46,983 nucleotides of DNA from NCBI GenBank assembly GCA_001001345.1, contig LCKI01000004.1:1-46983 (forward strand), written 5' to 3'. Positions 37,609 to 45,251 of this stretch are shown here, in pieces. Source of the stretch: Parcubacteria group bacterium GW2011_GWC1_45_14. GTDB taxonomy: Bacteria; Patescibacteriota; Minisyncoccia; Moranbacterales; GWC2-37-73. A program made the translations under genes and the position numbers. The notes under the pieces were generated by a model that saw nothing but the letters and a program-made list of their open reading frames with translations, made no database searches and had not been told where the DNA came from. The first letter of the stretch is position 1. Each line of letters starts with the position of its first letter.

Positions 37609-37944
37609 GTGGACAGAAAATTCAAAAAAGGCGATTGGAAAAAAATGGAGGAGATCAAAGGCGAAGTCGGCCTGATCTTCCAGCCGGCAAAAGGCTCTTG
37701 CCCCAAGGATTTTCTCAATTACGTCATGACGCTTCTGGGGCCGGTGGCGCTCGGAGAAGCGCACCTGTTCGGGGAAAAATCTTTGCCCCTCTGGAGCGAG
37801 CTCCTGGTCAGGGAGATCCATCGCTTCAATGATTCAACCCGGGTGACCGTCGTCGGTTATCTGCAAGATCAACGGACCGTCGAGAAAAAAGGAAATCTTT
37901 ATCAATTTCCCCAAAGAGGAGACCGCCATGGAGCCAGGCGATAA
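37609..37944 (+). CDS. Orphan protein of unknown function (GTG start)
   Basis: 111 aa; SD gaaaggaggtaggcaGTG; overlaps next ORF by 17 nt. Confidence 0.5.
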   Translation: MDRKFKKGDWKKMEEIKGEVGLIFQPAKGSCPKDFLNYVMTLLGPVALGEAHLFGEKSLPLWSELLVREIHRFNDSTRVTVVGYLQDQRTVEKKGNLYQFPQRGDRHGARR

Positions 37945-38188
37945 ATGCACCATCGAGCATGCCTCGGGACATGCCAGAAACGCGGTTTTGATACTGCGGG
38001 AAGGGATCCTAACGTCCTACCTGATGTTTTCCCCGGACCAGCAGGACCGCCTCCCCAAAACCCTGCGTCCCGAGGAAGCGTTCAGCATGACATCTCAAAG
38101 GCAGATCGAAATCTGCCAAGTCATGGGCTATGTAGGAAGAATGCTTCTTCCGGAAACAGAAGTGGAACTCTTCAAAATAATCTCCTGA
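37928..38188 (+). CDS. Orphan protein of unknown function, overlapping the previous ORF
   Basis: 86 aa; SD aagaggagaccgccATG; followed by terminator 38213-38236. Confidence 0.5.
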   Translation: MEPGDKCTIEHASGHARNAVLILREGILTSYLMFSPDQQDRLPKTLRPEEAFSMTSQRQIEICQVMGYVGRMLLPETEVELFKIIS

Positions 38189-38212
38189 AAATGAAAAATT
38201 TCAAAAAGAAAG

Positions 38213-38236
38213 CCCCGGCCCAACGAAGGTCGGGGT
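38213..38236 (+). terminator. Intrinsic terminator
   Basis: ccccggcc-caacgaa-ggtcgggg followed by T-run. Confidence 0.75.
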
Positions 38237-38317
38237 TTTTTTATTTTTCCGGAATTTAATATCCTGACGGATTGTATCAAAAATAAGGATCACCCAATGA
38301 AAAGGAGGTGATGACAA

Positions 38318-38614
38318 ATGTCCAAATACACCAAAGTCAGAGCTCTTTTGAAAATGTCCCGGATAATGGAAAGGCCGCTCATGCCGACGATCGGGCTTGT
38401 CACCATGGACGGAAGATTTTTTTCAATAGTCGAACCGATTCCGGGAACCGTGCGCTTCAGACAGAACGGACATGGGTTGGAAGGGATAGCCTTTGAGGCC
38501 TATGCCGATGGTGGCGGGCTATATGTTTTCGCCATAGGCAGACCTCCCGACTATGATGAGGGTTTCCATTCGATAGCCGTTCCGATCCAGGTCCAATCTC
38601 TTTTAGTTCATTAG
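38318..38614 (+). CDS. Orphan protein of unknown function
   Basis: 98 aa; SD aaaaggaggtgatgacaaATG; terminator 38644-38663 downstream. Confidence 0.55.
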   Translation: MSKYTKVRALLKMSRIMERPLMPTIGLVTMDGRFFSIVEPIPGTVRFRQNGHGLEGIAFEAYADGGGLYVFAIGRPPDYDEGFHSIAVPIQVQSLLVH

Positions 38615-38643
38615 AGGACAGGCGCTGAAAGAGACTATCGCTT

Positions 38644-38663
38644 AGACAGGCCAAGCCTGTCTT
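38644..38663 (+). terminator. Intrinsic terminator
   Basis: agacaggc-caa-gcctgtctttttt. Confidence 0.65.
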
Positions 38664-38687
38664 TTTTTGAAAAAATTATGTGCCGCT

Positions 38688-39692
38688 CTAGCTCACTGAA
38701 TATATAGTTCCGCCCTCGGAAAATCCTTTGAGGTTTTCCGCCGTCGCGTTAAGGATCCTTTCCAAAGCTTCCTGCGAATAGAAAGCGATATGCGGAGTGA
38801 AGACGACGTTGTCCCTCTTGAGGATCTGCTCGTTGCGCACCAGTTCGCGGAGCTTGTCATTGTCCTCCTTATAGTAAAGCATCTGTTTTTCATCCAAAAG
38901 AAGTTCCTCACCTTCCAAAACGTCCAGGGCGGCGCCCCCGATATGTCCTTCATCCAACGCGTCGAAAAGAGCGTCCGTATCCACCGCTCCTCCGCGCGCC
39001 GTGTTGATCAAAAGCGCGCCTTTTTTCATCTTCTTTATATTTTCCTTGTTGATAAGATGATGCGTGTTCTTGTTATATGGAACATGAAGCGATACTATGT
39101 CGGAAGTTGAAAGCACTTCGTCCAGGGAAGCATATTCGAAATGCAAAACTTCGGAAAGGAAGTTGTCTGTCTGAACGTCATATGCTTTGACATGCATACC
39201 GAAACCTTTCGCCATGCGGATCACATGCAGGCCAATCTTTCCTGTTCCGATAACTCCGAGCGTCTTATCCTTAAGATCGAATCCCTTAAGTCCTTCGATG
39301 GAAAAATCCCCACTATTGGTGCGGAGGTATGATTTATGGACGTTACGCGAAAGCGCCAAAATAAGGGCGAAGGTATGTTCCGCCACCGTGTTTTCTCCGT
39401 AGTGCGGGACATTGGCCACCCCTATTCCCTTCTCCTTGCAAAACTCCACGTCGATATGGTCGAAACCGGTCGACTGGGTAGCGATGAATTTCAGCTTAGG
39501 CAGTTTCTCAATTATATCCTTTTTCACTTTGGAATAAATAAAGACCGAGATCGCTTCCGCGTCCTTGGCCTTTTCGACGTTTTCCTCGGAAAGCGGTTCC
39601 TCGAAAAATTCCACTTCATGTCCGGCAAGCTCGGCTTTCAAAAATTCCTGCTTCCACTTCTGCACTTCAAATATCGCTATTTTCATTTTCAT
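38688..39692 (-). CDS. D-isomer specific 2-hydroxyacid dehydrogenase (D-lactate dehydrogenase-like)
   Basis: 334 aa; TQSTGFDHIDVEFCKEKGIGVANVPHYGENTVAEHTFAL, LGVIGTGKIGLHVIRMAKGFGM, LINTARGGAVDTDAL. Confidence 0.93.
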   Translation of the reverse strand: MKMKIAIFEVQKWKQEFLKAELAGHEVEFFEEPLSEENVEKAKDAEAISVFIYSKVKKDIIEKLPKLKFIATQSTGFDHIDVEFCKEKGIGVANVPHYGENTVAEHTFALILALSRNVHKSYLRTNSGDFSIEGLKGFDLKDKTLGVIGTGKIGLHVIRMAKGFGMHVKAYDVQTDNFLSEVLHFEYASLDEVLSTSDIVSLHVPYNKNTHHLINKENIKKMKKGALLINTARGGAVDTDALFDALDEGHIGGAALDVLEGEELLLDEKQMLYYKEDNDKLRELVRNEQILKRDNVVFTPHIAFYSQEALERILNATAENLKGFSEGGTIYSVS

Positions 39693-39706
39693 TATTGTTT
39701 TTATTA

Positions 39707-40264
39707 TTAATGTCTTACAGGTGAAGACGTGCCAGCGGTCGGCCTCGTGCCTCCGAAAGAAGGAGAAATCCCCCCGATTTTGCTTCGCATTCCATGATCG
39801 CTTACCATCGGAATTCTAGCCGGGGAGTTTTGCGTTTGGCCTGAAGAGGTGGCATCGATCGAAGAGCGACTTCCTCTCCTGTCCATTATACCAGAAAGGC
39901 GCGAAGGAGTATTCATGCCCCCGACTCCCCGCTTGTCCGATCCCAGGGGCTGCGCTTGCTTTTTGGGAACTATGAATCTCTTTCCATGCTTTACGAACTC
40001 CTTTCCCATTTCCCTGACGGCCCTGGTCGTTATCTTGTCGTCACCGTTCACCAAGAATTCTCCGAGGGTTTTTTTCAGCGCCTTGTCCATATGCCTGGGA
40101 TCTTTGTTTCTTTTCAAAGCGTCATAAAAAGCCTGGCGCTGGGATTCGTGTTTCAGCGCCTTTTGGGCCGAGCCGAGTTCCATGACTTTTTTCATGGCCC
40201 CGCTATTTCTGGCTTTTGAAGCTTTGAAGTCACTGTTTTTGAAATGGATGTTTATCGATGACAT
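39707..40264 (-). CDS. Hypothetical basic protein
   Basis: 185 aa; N-terminal helical charged region, low-complexity Ser/Gly/Pro-rich C-terminus. Confidence 0.5.
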   Translation of the reverse strand: MSSINIHFKNSDFKASKARNSGAMKKVMELGSAQKALKHESQRQAFYDALKRNKDPRHMDKALKKTLGEFLVNGDDKITTRAVREMGKEFVKHGKRFIVPKKQAQPLGSDKRGVGGMNTPSRLSGIMDRRGSRSSIDATSSGQTQNSPARIPMVSDHGMRSKIGGISPSFGGTRPTAGTSSPVRH

Positions 40265-40381
40265 TTTGTTTTATTTTAGCCTTTAAAAAGCAAAAAGGCG
40301 GGGTTTTCACCCGCCTTTCTTATCCTCATATGTCCATTATAGCACTTTTTTTGCCTTTTGTCCATCTTTTTCGCCCGACAA

Positions 40382-40411
40382 AAAACCCCCGCCGAGGCGA
40401 GGGTCTTTTTA
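40382..40411 (-). terminator. Intrinsic terminator of the RRM gene
   Basis: aaaaccc(cc)gcc-gag-gcgagggtcttttt. Confidence 0.6.
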
Positions 40412-40426
40412 TCGCAAAAGGATACC

Positions 40427-40720
40427 TTAGTATCTCCTGTCTCCACGATCGAAAGATTTTCTTGGTCTTTCTTCAAGTGGTCTAGCTTCGTTTACAGTAA
40501 GGGTTCTTCCTTCGTATTCTTTTCCATGGAACATGTCGATAGCCTTCTGGGCTTCGTCATCAGAGCTCATTTCCACAAATCCGAATCCTTTGGATCTTCC
40601 GCTCATTTTGTCAGTGATGATGTTCGCTGACTCAACTGCTCCGGCCTGAGAGAAAAGATCTTTCAAGGCGTCTTCAGTCGTGGCGTATGGAAGTCCTCCG
40701 ACGTATAGTTTCTTTGCCAT
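40427..40720 (-). CDS. RNA-binding protein with RRM domain
   Basis: 97 aa; KLYVGGLPYATTEDALKDLFSQAG (RNP2), SRSKGFGFVEM-type RNP1 (GRSKGFGFVEM). Confidence 0.95.
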   Translation of the reverse strand: MAKKLYVGGLPYATTEDALKDLFSQAGAVESANIITDKMSGRSKGFGFVEMSSDDEAQKAIDMFHGKEYEGRTLTVNEARPLEERPRKSFDRGDRRY

Positions 40721-40863
40721 TTTTTTCGTCTTATTGTTCTAATTAACTTTGTAAGGCGACCTCGCTTATTCGCCGCTCTTTCTCCCTACAAATGAAGGTG
40801 AAAACTAACGAAACACTTACAAGCACCTTCAGAATAGCATATCCCGGCCTCCGGGTCAATTAC

Positions 40864-41361
40864 CTAGACGGCCTGGGGAGCTGCGCCCGAATCCATACCA
40901 GCGACCTCGCTTTTGTAGCGTTCCGTCACGCTTTTGAGATGATTTTCCGTGCTATACCTCAGGGCCAGCAGCAAAATCTCCAATTCCACGCTGTCACCCT
41001 TGAAAACGTCGAAAAATCTCTTCTCGATCATGGTCTGCTCAATCTTTACTGCGTTCTTCAGCGCATCGACCACGTTTATTTCCTTATTGGCTTCGAATAT
41101 TTGCAATTGGACGCTTTTGTAAAAATCTTCCAACATGTCTTTGTCAAAACGGTGTTCCCCGAACTGAACCGCTCCTTCTTCGACTTTCTTTTTCAGCGTC
41201 TTGACCCATCTGCCATGGCCCAATTCATCCTCGGTTAGCTCATCCCAAAACTTTTTCATGAACGTAAATTTCTCCCCGTAAAGGGCGTAGAGTTCGCTCA
41301 GCTTGTCCTCATTTTTGGCAAGCAGTTCCACGATGTAAAACTGGTACTCCTTTTCATTCAT
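40864..41361 (-). CDS. Hypothetical all-helical protein, possibly ferritin/rubrerythrin-like
   Basis: 165 aa; FWDELTEDELGHGRWVKTL, NAVKIEQTMIEKRFFDVF. Confidence 0.45.
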   Translation of the reverse strand: MNEKEYQFYIVELLAKNEDKLSELYALYGEKFTFMKKFWDELTEDELGHGRWVKTLKKKVEEGAVQFGEHRFDKDMLEDFYKSVQLQIFEANKEINVVDALKNAVKIEQTMIEKRFFDVFKGDSVELEILLLALRYSTENHLKSVTERYKSEVAGMDSGAAPQAV

Positions 41362-41451
41362 ATTTTTTATGAAAATAAATTACCCCTTACTTAGATTATA
41401 TTACTTCTGCGCCAAAAAGAAAGCGGTTTTTTCAGTCCCGCCCATTCCCCA

Positions 41452-41862
41452 TTAAGGACGCCAAAGCGTGATGATGATCACCATCGCGATCATCGCGATC
41501 AGATAATATATGACACTGAGAATATAGATCTCGACCCTCTTTTTTTCATACAGAACGCTGCTGATACTGGTGACGGCCACGAAGCCCAACCAGAGCCAGA
41601 AAGCGACTTCTATGGCATTAAGGAGCGACGTTACGCCGGAGAAACTGACGACCAGGGCCATGACATAAGCCATCACCAGGGCACCCAGGAAACTGAAAAA
41701 CATCGCTTTTGCGGCTCCTTTTTTCATGCCGGAAGAATCCCTAGGGTCGATTCCCATCAGCCTCATCCACATATTCCCGAACATCAACGGGGAATACCAA
41801 AGAGACCCGATAATCAGGTTCGCGAGCGCGGCGACCAGGATCGCCCAAAGATTAAGATCCAT
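41452..41862 (-). CDS. DUF1761-like integral membrane protein
   Basis: 136 aa; AALANLIIGSLWYSPLMFGNMWMRLMG. Confidence 0.72.
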   Translation of the reverse strand: MDLNLWAILVAALANLIIGSLWYSPLMFGNMWMRLMGIDPRDSSGMKKGAAKAMFFSFLGALVMAYVMALVVSFSGVTSLLNAIEVAFWLWLGFVAVTSISSVLYEKKRVEIYILSVIYYLIAMIAMVIIITLWRP

Positions 41863-41963
41863 AAGTCATTAATTAGAGAAGTTATATGACTTATTACACT
41901 GCGCGATAAGTTTTATTCAATGAAAGCAAGAAAGTGTTATCAAATTTCTAATTTCTAATTTCT

Positions 41964-42177
41964 AATTCACCTAATAAAATTTCAAATGACCAATGCCAAA
42001 TTATTCAGGAATCTAAATTCGGGCATCTCAATCACTTGTCATTCCCGTGAAAACGGGAATCCAGAGCGATGGCAAGGGTTCTGGATTCCGGATCAAGTCC
42101 GGGATGACGCATTAATACCCCCGTCGGCTTGCCGCGGGATAATTCATTTTAGTATTTTAAATTTTATTAGGTGAATT
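41964..42177. mobile_element. ~214-bp element with perfect 19-bp terminal inverted repeats
   Basis: AATTCACCTAATAAAATTT (41964-41982) and AAATTTTATTAGGTGAATT (42159-42177); internal GTCATTCCCG repeat at 42038-42107. Confidence 0.65.
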
Positions 42178-42182
42178 TTGAA

Positions 42183-43445
42183 TTATTTGCCGACTGCCGC
42201 ATTTTCCCCCGCGGTAAAGCCGGTGCTCCAACAAATTTGAAGATTATATCCTCCGGTCGGCCCTTCGATATCCAAAACCTCTCCGGCAAAAAAAAGATTG
42301 TCTATTTTTTTCGAACGCATGGTCTTGGAGTCGACTTCGCGCACAGACACTCCTCCGCTTGTGACCATCGCACGCTCGAATCCCAAGAGAGAATCGACTT
42401 CAATCTCCAAGCCTTTGGAAACTTTCACCAAAGCTTTGCGCTCTTCCCTGCTTATCCTGGAGGCGTGCTTTTCCGCGTCCAACTTGGTGATATGCAAAAG
42501 AAGTTCCCAGAGCTTGGGCGCATAAAAATCCCCCAATGAATTGGCCAACTTCTTAGCTGAGCTTCGAAATTCGTTCTGCAATACCTCGTCCAATTTCTCT
42601 ACCGAAAGTCCGGGTTTGATATCGACAAGGATTTTCACCTCGCCTTTTTCCAAAAGGTCCCCGACGCTCTTGCTGATATTGAGCACTACCGGGCCGCTGA
42701 TCCCGAAATGCGTGAAAATCATATCTCCGATTTGGGAAAACTTCTTTTTTCCGTCCAAATAAACATTAAGCTCCACTCCTCCCAGGCTTATACCCTGGGC
42801 TTTCTCCAGCCAAGAGTTATGCGCCTGGATCGGCACCAAAGCGGGAGAGGGAGATTTGACCGCATGCCCCACTTTTTGAGCCCAATCATATCCCTTGCCT
42901 GTCGAGCCTGTATGCGGATAGGATTTCCCGCCGGTCGCGATGACATAATTTCTCGCAGTAATTTCTCCTCTTTTCAATATTATTTTCGATATCATGTTTC
43001 CCTCAAATTCGATATCGACAACTTCATTTCCAAACAAAGTCGTCACCCCGTTATCATGAAGGTATCTATAGAGAACTTTGATGACATCGGCGGCCTTGTC
43101 GTTGGCCGGGAAAATCTTGCCCGTCTTTTCCGTCTTAAGTTTCAAACCTCGTTTCTCGAAAAAATCCACGATCCTTCGCACGCCGAAAGCGGACAAGGAG
43201 GAAAGAAGGAACTTGCCATTCTTGCCATATTTTTCGATAAGTTTTTGATCGTCAAATTCGGCCTGGGTGATGTTGCACCTGCCGTTTCCCGTCATCGCAA
43301 GCTTCCTGCCGATCTGCTCGTTCTTTTCGACCAGCGCCACGCGAGCTCCTTTTTCCGCGGCCCTTCCAGCAGCCATGACTCCGGCCGGTCCTCCGCCTAT
43401 CACGACGACATCGAATTGAAAATCCCTATGTTCCATAATGTCCAA
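42183..43445 (-). CDS. NAD(P)/FAD-dependent oxidoreductase (HI0933/BaiN-like)
   Basis: 420 aa; VVVIGGGPAGVMAAGRAAEKGARVALVEKNEQIGRKLAMTGNGRCNITQ, VTSGGVSVREVDSKTMRSKKIDNLFFAGEVLDIEGPTGGYNLQ. Confidence 0.95.
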   Translation of the reverse strand: MDIMEHRDFQFDVVVIGGGPAGVMAAGRAAEKGARVALVEKNEQIGRKLAMTGNGRCNITQAEFDDQKLIEKYGKNGKFLLSSLSAFGVRRIVDFFEKRGLKLKTEKTGKIFPANDKAADVIKVLYRYLHDNGVTTLFGNEVVDIEFEGNMISKIILKRGEITARNYVIATGGKSYPHTGSTGKGYDWAQKVGHAVKSPSPALVPIQAHNSWLEKAQGISLGGVELNVYLDGKKKFSQIGDMIFTHFGISGPVVLNISKSVGDLLEKGEVKILVDIKPGLSVEKLDEVLQNEFRSSAKKLANSLGDFYAPKLWELLLHITKLDAEKHASRISREERKALVKVSKGLEIEVDSLLGFERAMVTSGGVSVREVDSKTMRSKKIDNLFFAGEVLDIEGPTGGYNLQICWSTGFTAGENAAVGK

Positions 43446-43538
43446 AAAAAATTATCTTCTTACACGTCTAGGGATACTACACCAAAAAAGCATTGCTGTC
43501 CAAGACTTACGGCATTTCGCATTTTTAATCCGCACATT

Positions 43539-43694
43539 GCGCCGCGCGTTTCCGAATTTAAGATTTTTGGCGTTAAAAAGCTTCGTTGCGCAGCGTAGCG
43601 GAGCCAGAAGCTTTAGTCAAAAAGCGCAATAATTCGGACAGCGCAAGCACGTGCGGCGCTTCTTTTGTAACTTTTCTTGGCGCCAAGAAAAGTT
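43539..43694. repeat. Nested multi-stem palindromic structure plus perfect 26-bp palindrome
   Basis: GCGCCGC..CCGAATT..TTTTTG..AAAGCTTC / GAAGCTTT..CAAAAA..AATTCGG..GCGGCGC, then AACTTTTCTTGGCGCCAAGAAAAGTT (43669-43694). Confidence 0.65.
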
Positions 43695-43717
43695 AATTCA
43701 TGTTATTTATAATATAA

Positions 43718-43751
43718 AAGCTAAAATCCGTTCAAAAACGGATTTTAGCTT
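43718..43751 (-). terminator. Strong hairpin, intrinsic terminator-like
   Basis: aagctaaaatccgtt-caaa-aacggattttagctt, T-rich tail on the minus strand. Confidence 0.6.
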
Positions 43752-43793
43752 CACCCTTTAGCTAGTCCCCCTTCCGGCCCTCGCACCCATATT

Positions 43794-43856
43794 TTAAGCC
43801 CCCAGAATCTTCACCAGTACCAAGACAAAAGTCACTATCATAATTTTTGTCTTCAT
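43794..43856 (-). CDS. Possible 20-aa hydrophobic peptide
   Basis: MKTKIMIVTFVLVLVKILGA-stop; followed by the hairpin at 43718-43751. Confidence 0.25.
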   Translation of the reverse strand: MKTKIMIVTFVLVLVKILGA

Positions 43857-43979
43857 ACGCTCTTTGTTTTTAATTTTTTACATGCACAGTTAAATACACT
43901 AAGGAAAATGACTTTATTTCATTTTTTTACCCCAAACCCTTTACATAATAAAAAAAGTATGGCAAGATAAGGATTGCTA

Positions 43980-44125
43980 GGTGACATTGGTCATTAGCAG
44001 TAAGACGAGTCCTTAGTCATAAGCCATATGTTTTCAGAAATAGGTTGCAGGTCACCGTCATTTTATTACGTTAACCTATTACCTGTGACCAATGACTAGA
44101 CCTACGGCCGATGACCAATGTTACC
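43980..44125. repeat. Inverted-repeat element upstream of obg
   Basis: GGTGACATTGGTCAT (43980-43994) vs ATGACCAATGTTACC (44111-44125), 14/15 complementary; inner AATAGGTT/AACCTATT. Confidence 0.55.
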
Positions 44126-44146
44126 AATGACTTGTATTTCAATATT

Positions 44147-45121
44147 ATGCTCATAGATGACGTAAAAGTTAGAATGACAGCCGGAAAGGGCGGCAAGGGA
44201 GCCGTCAATTTCAACAAGAATCTGATGGAATTGGGACCCACCGGAGGAAGCGGAGGGCATGGAGCCAGCATCTGGGCGGAGGGTATTTCCGATCTTGGAG
44301 CTTTAGGGCAATTCCGTTTCAAGAAAGAATTCCACGCCGAAGACGGACGCGACGGACGTGGACAATTCCGCGACGGTCCTGACGGAGAAGACCTGGTCCT
44401 TCGGATGCCGGTCGGAACAGTCATCCATAATCTGACCAGCGGACAGTCCCAAGAAATCACGAAGGTCGGGGAAAAAATCCTGGTCGCCAAAGGCGGTAAT
44501 GGAGGAAAAGGAAATTTCTTGTTCCGCAGCGCCAAGAACACTTCGCCTGAGCAATACCAAGAGGGCCTTGCTGGTGAAAGTTTCGACGTGCGATTGGAAC
44601 TCAAAATGATCGCCGACGTCGGCTTCGTGGGGCTCCCTAACGTCGGAAAATCCAGCCTGCTCAACGAACTTACCAATGCGCACAGCAAGGTAGCCAACTA
44701 CCGCTTCACGACGCTGGAGCCGAATTTGGGGACATACTACGGCCTCATTTTAGCTGACATCCCGGGACTCATCGAAGGGGCCTCTGAAGGAAAAGGCTTG
44801 GGCCACAAATTCCTCAAACATATTGAGAGAACCAAAGTTTTGTTCCATTTTCTCTCGACCGGATCGGAAGATTTGCTGGCGGATTATGAAACCATCCGAA
44901 AGGAACTCGGCGCGCACAATCCGGAACTGCTGGCAAAACCCGAGCACATCCTGATCAGCAAGACCGATATGGTCACCCCGGAAGAGCTCAAGGAAAAAAT
45001 CAAATCGCTCAAAAAACTGAAAAAGGAAATAACCCCTATCTCCATCCTGGACGAGGAGAGTATGGAGAAGGTGAAGAAAATTTTGAATAAAATCGGGGAT
45101 GAAAAAACGGCCACTAACTGA
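44147..45121 (+). CDS. obg: GTPase Obg/CgtA
   Basis: MLIDDVKVRMTAGKGGKGAVNFNKN..., VGFVGLPNVGKSSLLNELTNAHSKVANYRFTTLEPNLG; start moved to Met13 of ORF 44111..45121. Confidence 0.95.
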   Translation: MLIDDVKVRMTAGKGGKGAVNFNKNLMELGPTGGSGGHGASIWAEGISDLGALGQFRFKKEFHAEDGRDGRGQFRDGPDGEDLVLRMPVGTVIHNLTSGQSQEITKVGEKILVAKGGNGGKGNFLFRSAKNTSPEQYQEGLAGESFDVRLELKMIADVGFVGLPNVGKSSLLNELTNAHSKVANYRFTTLEPNLGTYYGLILADIPGLIEGASEGKGLGHKFLKHIERTKVLFHFLSTGSEDLLADYETIRKELGAHNPELLAKPEHILISKTDMVTPEELKEKIKSLKKLKKEITPISILDEESMEKVKKILNKIGDEKTATN

Positions 45122-45174
45122 TAAACACGGATTTCAAACGGATTCAGCACGGATCGCGGATAAAAGATTTCCAT

Positions 45175-45204
45175 CAAAAAAACTCCCTTTCGGGAGTTTT
45201 TTTT
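45175..45204. terminator. Bidirectional intrinsic terminator between obg and the FN3 protein
   Basis: aaaaaaactccc-tttc-gggagtttttttt. Confidence 0.75.
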
Positions 45205-45251
45205 ACAATCCGTGATCAGTGAAGATCCGTCATCAATCCGTGACCATCCGT

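Noticed and set aside
40793-40833. GAAGGTG...CACCTTC inverted repeat upstream of the RRM gene
   Set aside because: Only 7-bp arms with a long loop; expected by chance at this scale
42708-43598. 296-aa plus-strand ORF
   Set aside because: Antisense to the BaiN-like flavoprotein and runs into the nested palindrome
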